A stretch of DNA of 34,556 nucleotides from Candidatus Desulfosporosinus nitrosoreducens (GTDB lineage: Bacteria; Bacillota; Desulfitobacteriia; Desulfitobacteriales; Desulfitobacteriaceae): positions 1-34,556 of the forward strand of contig NZ_JAVHUW010000042.1 in assembly GCF_030954495.1 (NCBI RefSeq), in the 5' to 3' direction. The notes beneath the pieces are model-generated. The model searched no databases. It saw only the letters and a program-made list of their open reading frames with translations, and was not told the DNA's origin. Shown piece by piece: positions 32,604 through 34,556 of the stretch (its first letter is position 1; every line of letters begins with the position of its first letter). The position numbers and the translations under genes are program-made.

Positions 32604-34013
32604 TTATTCACTAGTTTCCGACGGTAAATACTTGCGGATTAAACGACTTGCCTTGCTTTGGCTGATATCCAAAAATTTTGCCACTTCATAAGAACTTCCC
32701 AGTTTCTCGTAAGCTTGAGTAATTAAGTTTTTTTCCACATCGCTGACTGCGCCGTCAAGCGAAAGGGGACGATTTGTTAAAGCTAACACCGGCGGCAGCG
32801 AATGATTTGCATTGGTATGAAAAGACTGTGGAAGGTCTTGCTCGTCAATAATTTTTGCTTGGGTCACGACTGTTAAGCGTTCAATAATGTTTTCCATCTC
32901 CCGGACGTTTCCCGGCCAAGAATATTGTTCAAACAATTCATAGCATTTCTGACTGAATTCACGTTCTAATTTATATTTTTTGTTGAACTTAGCGAGGATA
33001 TATTGAGCTAAAGGAATAATTTCCTCTTTTCGTTCCCTTAAAGGGGGAAGAACAAGTTCGAAAATATTGAGCCGATAGTACAAATCTTCACGAAAATCAC
33101 CTTTTCTGATCATTTCCTGGAGGTTGCGATTTGTGGCTGCAATCACTCGGCAATTGACTTTCTGGACCTCCCGGCCACCTACTTTAAAATATTGATTTTC
33201 GTGAAGTACTTGCAGAAGTTTAGCCTGCATACGTGGAGAAAGTTCGGCGATTTCATCCAAGAAAAGGGTTCCTTCGTTAGCTAACTCGATCAAACCGATA
33301 TTTCCTTTGGCATTGGCTCCTGTGAAGGCTCCTTTGGAATAACCGAACATTTCGGCTTCCATGAGCTCGGAAGGAATGGAGGCACAATTGACTGTTATGA
33401 ACGGACCGTCTTTGCGCGGGCTGTGGTTGTGTATATATTTTGCCATATGGCCTTTACCCGAACCGGATTCCCCTAAAAGCAATACCGTTGAATCAATAGG
33501 GGCGATGCGGTTGACTAATTCCAGTAGAGCCTCCATTTTGTGGCATTGGCAGATGAAGTCAGGAATATTGGTTTCTAATTTGCGTAAGACGGCAACTTCT
33601 TTTTTATAACGTTTTAAGAGTTGAATACTCTTCTCAAGTTCGTGTTTAATTCCTTCAGATTCTGTAACATCTCTCGAATTTTCAATAATCAGTTCAATAT
33701 CTCCCTGAGCGTCAAAAACGGGGGTTGCGGTTGTAAGCAAAGTCTTACCTGTGCAGGTTTTTTGCTCAAGGGTGATACTCATCTTTTTATCTATTGCGAT
33801 GGGGCTGATTCGGGGCCCCCAGTATTTCTTTTCGGAAATTTCTCTTGATTTTTTGCCTATAATTTCCGTGGCTTTGACTCCGTAGTGTTTTTCACAGACA
33901 TTGTTAACATAAATAACGATTCCCGCAGCATTTGTGACGTAGATTTCATCGTGGGAGTTGTCTAATATCTTTTTCAGGGTCTCAAAATCAAGCTCAGTTG
34001 CTTTTGTATCCAT
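32604..34013 (-). CDS. Sigma54-dependent transcriptional activator, PAS-AAA+-HTH
   Basis: The product has 469 residues. An N-terminal PAS domain (about 10-118, HDEIYVTNAAGIVIYVNNVC) senses a ligand. The AAA+ domain carries Walker A GESGSGKG (181-188), GAFTGA (228-233) that contacts sigma54, and Walker B LFLDE (about 250-254). A Fis-type helix-turn-helix (AKFLDISQSKASRLIRKYL) ends the protein. It is transcribed away from the microcompartment gene, and the shared upstream region carries several TTGACTT-N5/6-AAGT(C/A)A dyads. The presence of five sigma54-type promoters nearby makes it the obvious candidate regulator of the Pyl/methylamine locus. The signal, perhaps choline or trimethylamine, is unknown. 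Confidence 0.93.
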   Translation of the reverse strand: MDTKATELDFETLKKILDNSHDEIYVTNAAGIVIYVNNVCEKHYGVKATEIIGKKSREISEKKYWGPRISPIAIDKKMSITLEQKTCTGKTLLTTATPVFDAQGDIELIIENSRDVTESEGIKHELEKSIQLLKRYKKEVAVLRKLETNIPDFICQCHKMEALLELVNRIAPIDSTVLLLGESGSGKGHMAKYIHNHSPRKDGPFITVNCASIPSELMEAEMFGYSKGAFTGANAKGNIGLIELANEGTLFLDEIAELSPRMQAKLLQVLHENQYFKVGGREVQKVNCRVIAATNRNLQEMIRKGDFREDLYYRLNIFELVLPPLRERKEEIIPLAQYILAKFNKKYKLEREFSQKCYELFEQYSWPGNVREMENIIERLTVVTQAKIIDEQDLPQSFHTNANHSLPPVLALTNRPLSLDGAVSDVEKNLITQAYEKLGSSYEVAKFLDISQSKASRLIRKYLPSETSE

Positions 34014-34238
34014 GTATTTACCCCCTTATAGTGCGCGGTGCTACATAGTTCTGCGGCAAGATCTTCTTTTATTTTATGTTATTACAGGGCTTGATTCAAA
34101 TCATTTTTGACTTGGCGAGAAGTAATCCGTTTTTTTAAAATTAAGACCTCCTTATTTGTAAAACTTTTGTCATTTTTTATAATAGTTCGTCACCTTAGGC
34201 CATAGTAAACAATTTTAGCCGAGAACACAAGGGTAATT

Positions 34239-34257
34239 TTGACTTACACGAAGTCAA
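34239..34257. promoter_or_regulatory. Proposed activator dyad
   Basis: TTGACTT-ACACG-AAGTCAA has perfect 7-bp arms and a 5-bp spacer, centred 94 bp upstream of the -24 GG of the shell-gene promoter. It shares the TGACTT/AAGTCA arms with the palindrome at 30129-30146. Confidence 0.55.
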
Positions 34258-34340
34258 GGCTGACTTATCAAGAAAGTAAAGGAGGGATAAAGTCTTGCCT
34301 TAGCGGTAGGCTTGCTTAGGATTAAGAGCTTTTATAATAG

Positions 34341-34357
34341 TGGCACGGTTTTTGCAT
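34341..34357 (+). promoter_or_regulatory. Sigma54 (-24/-12) promoter before shell gene
   Basis: TGGCACGGTTTTTGCAT matches the sigma54 consensus almost perfectly, with GG at 34342-34343 and GC at 34354-34355 (10 nt apart). Predicted start near 34367, about 70 nt before the shell gene ATG. Confidence 0.88.
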
Positions 34358-34435
34358 TGTTTAAGTGGGAGAATTTGCAACCATTTTTCTTTTTTAGGTC
34401 CATAAATTGACGAGACAAAGAAAGGAGACTAAAAA

Positions 34436-34556
34436 ATGGCTACAAGAGATGATCTCGTTGCCTTAGGCATGGTCGAAACCCGGGGAGTCGTCGGGGCTAT
34501 TGAAGCGGCCGATGCCATGGTCAAAGCAGCGAATGTAACCTTAATCGGCAAAGTCA
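34436..34556 (+). CDS. Bacterial microcompartment shell protein (partial)
   Basis: Only the first 40 residues are in the window. The [31 protein letters not shown] pattern (in parts: [27 protein letters not shown]) is the N-terminus of a BMC-domain hexamer protein of the PduA/EutM/CutN type. An AAAGGAG site lies about 10 nt before the ATG. It is led by a near-perfect sigma54-type promoter and lies opposite the activator gene, so a microcompartment operon should continue to the right. Which type (choline, ethanolamine, propanediol or other) cannot be told from this fragment. Confidence 0.92.
   Translation, partial: MATRDDLVALGMVETRGVVGAIEAADAMVKAANVTLIGKV

Larger units (their letters stand above)
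34014..34435. promoter_or_regulatory. Divergent regulatory region: activator gene and shell gene
   Basis: Dyads: TTGACTT-GGCGAG-AAGTAA (34107-34125), TTGACTT-ACACG-AAGTCAA (34239-34257) and the weaker TGACTT-N7-AAGTAA (34261-34279). A TGATT-CA-AATCA dyad lies at about 34092-34103. A sigma54-type promoter follows at 34341-34357. No gene is seen. Confidence 0.6.

Overview
The window looks like chromosome of an anaerobic, low-to-mid GC Firmicute of the Peptococcaceae, most like the Desulfosporosinus/Desulfitobacterium group. The basis is gene content: a split bacterial pyrrolysine system (separate PylSc and PylSn), a tRNA-Pyl whose sequence closely resembles the Desulfitobacterium type, Pyl-containing trimethylamine methyltransferase, ferredoxin-linked 2-oxoacid oxidoreductase, membrane polyferredoxins, and strong Shine-Dalgarno sites with many GTG/TTG starts. 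The genus is an inference.

Layout. 1-170: 3' end of an rRNA operon (5S rRNA plus terminator). 559-3660: a small zinc-ribbon protein, then an unknown membrane protein, a TauE/SafE permease and a DUF169 protein. 3827-6718: a possible metal-handling (copper?) locus, with a Met-rich secreted protein convergent to a YtkA-like protein and a membrane polyferredoxin. 6882-8986: a secreted NlpC/P60 wall hydrolase and a SAM methyltransferase. 9358-14696: a compact operon buk-ptb-(P-loop ATPase)-ferredoxin-vorB-beta-gamma, which would oxidise branched-chain 2-oxoacids to acyl-CoA and then make ATP through acyl-phosphate. 14907-18462: an SPFH membrane protein with a ribbon-helix-helix protein, a stress-type short-chain dehydrogenase, and a NapH-like ferredoxin.

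18841-34556 is the most interesting part. It holds an APC permease with four small membrane proteins; tRNA-Pyl(CUA), pylSc and a choline-kinase-like phosphotransferase; pylB, pylC, pylD, pylSn, mttC and mttB (in-frame amber at 29494-29496); a sodium/solute symporter; a divergent PAS/AAA+/HTH sigma54 activator; and the first codons of a bacterial microcompartment shell protein. Five sequences with exact GG-N10-GC spacing (-24/-12, sigma54 type) lie before the permease set, tRNA-Pyl, pylB, the symporter and the shell gene. Dyads of the form TTGACTT-N5/6-AAGTCAA lie about 100 bp upstream of the last two. I read this as one sigma54-controlled regulon in which amber decoding, methylamine demethylation, uptake and a microcompartment are switched on together, possibly for choline or another quaternary amine that yields trimethylamine. 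The substrate and the microcompartment type cannot be settled from this window, because the shell operon runs off the right edge.

No insertion sequence, prophage, CRISPR array or replication origin was seen.
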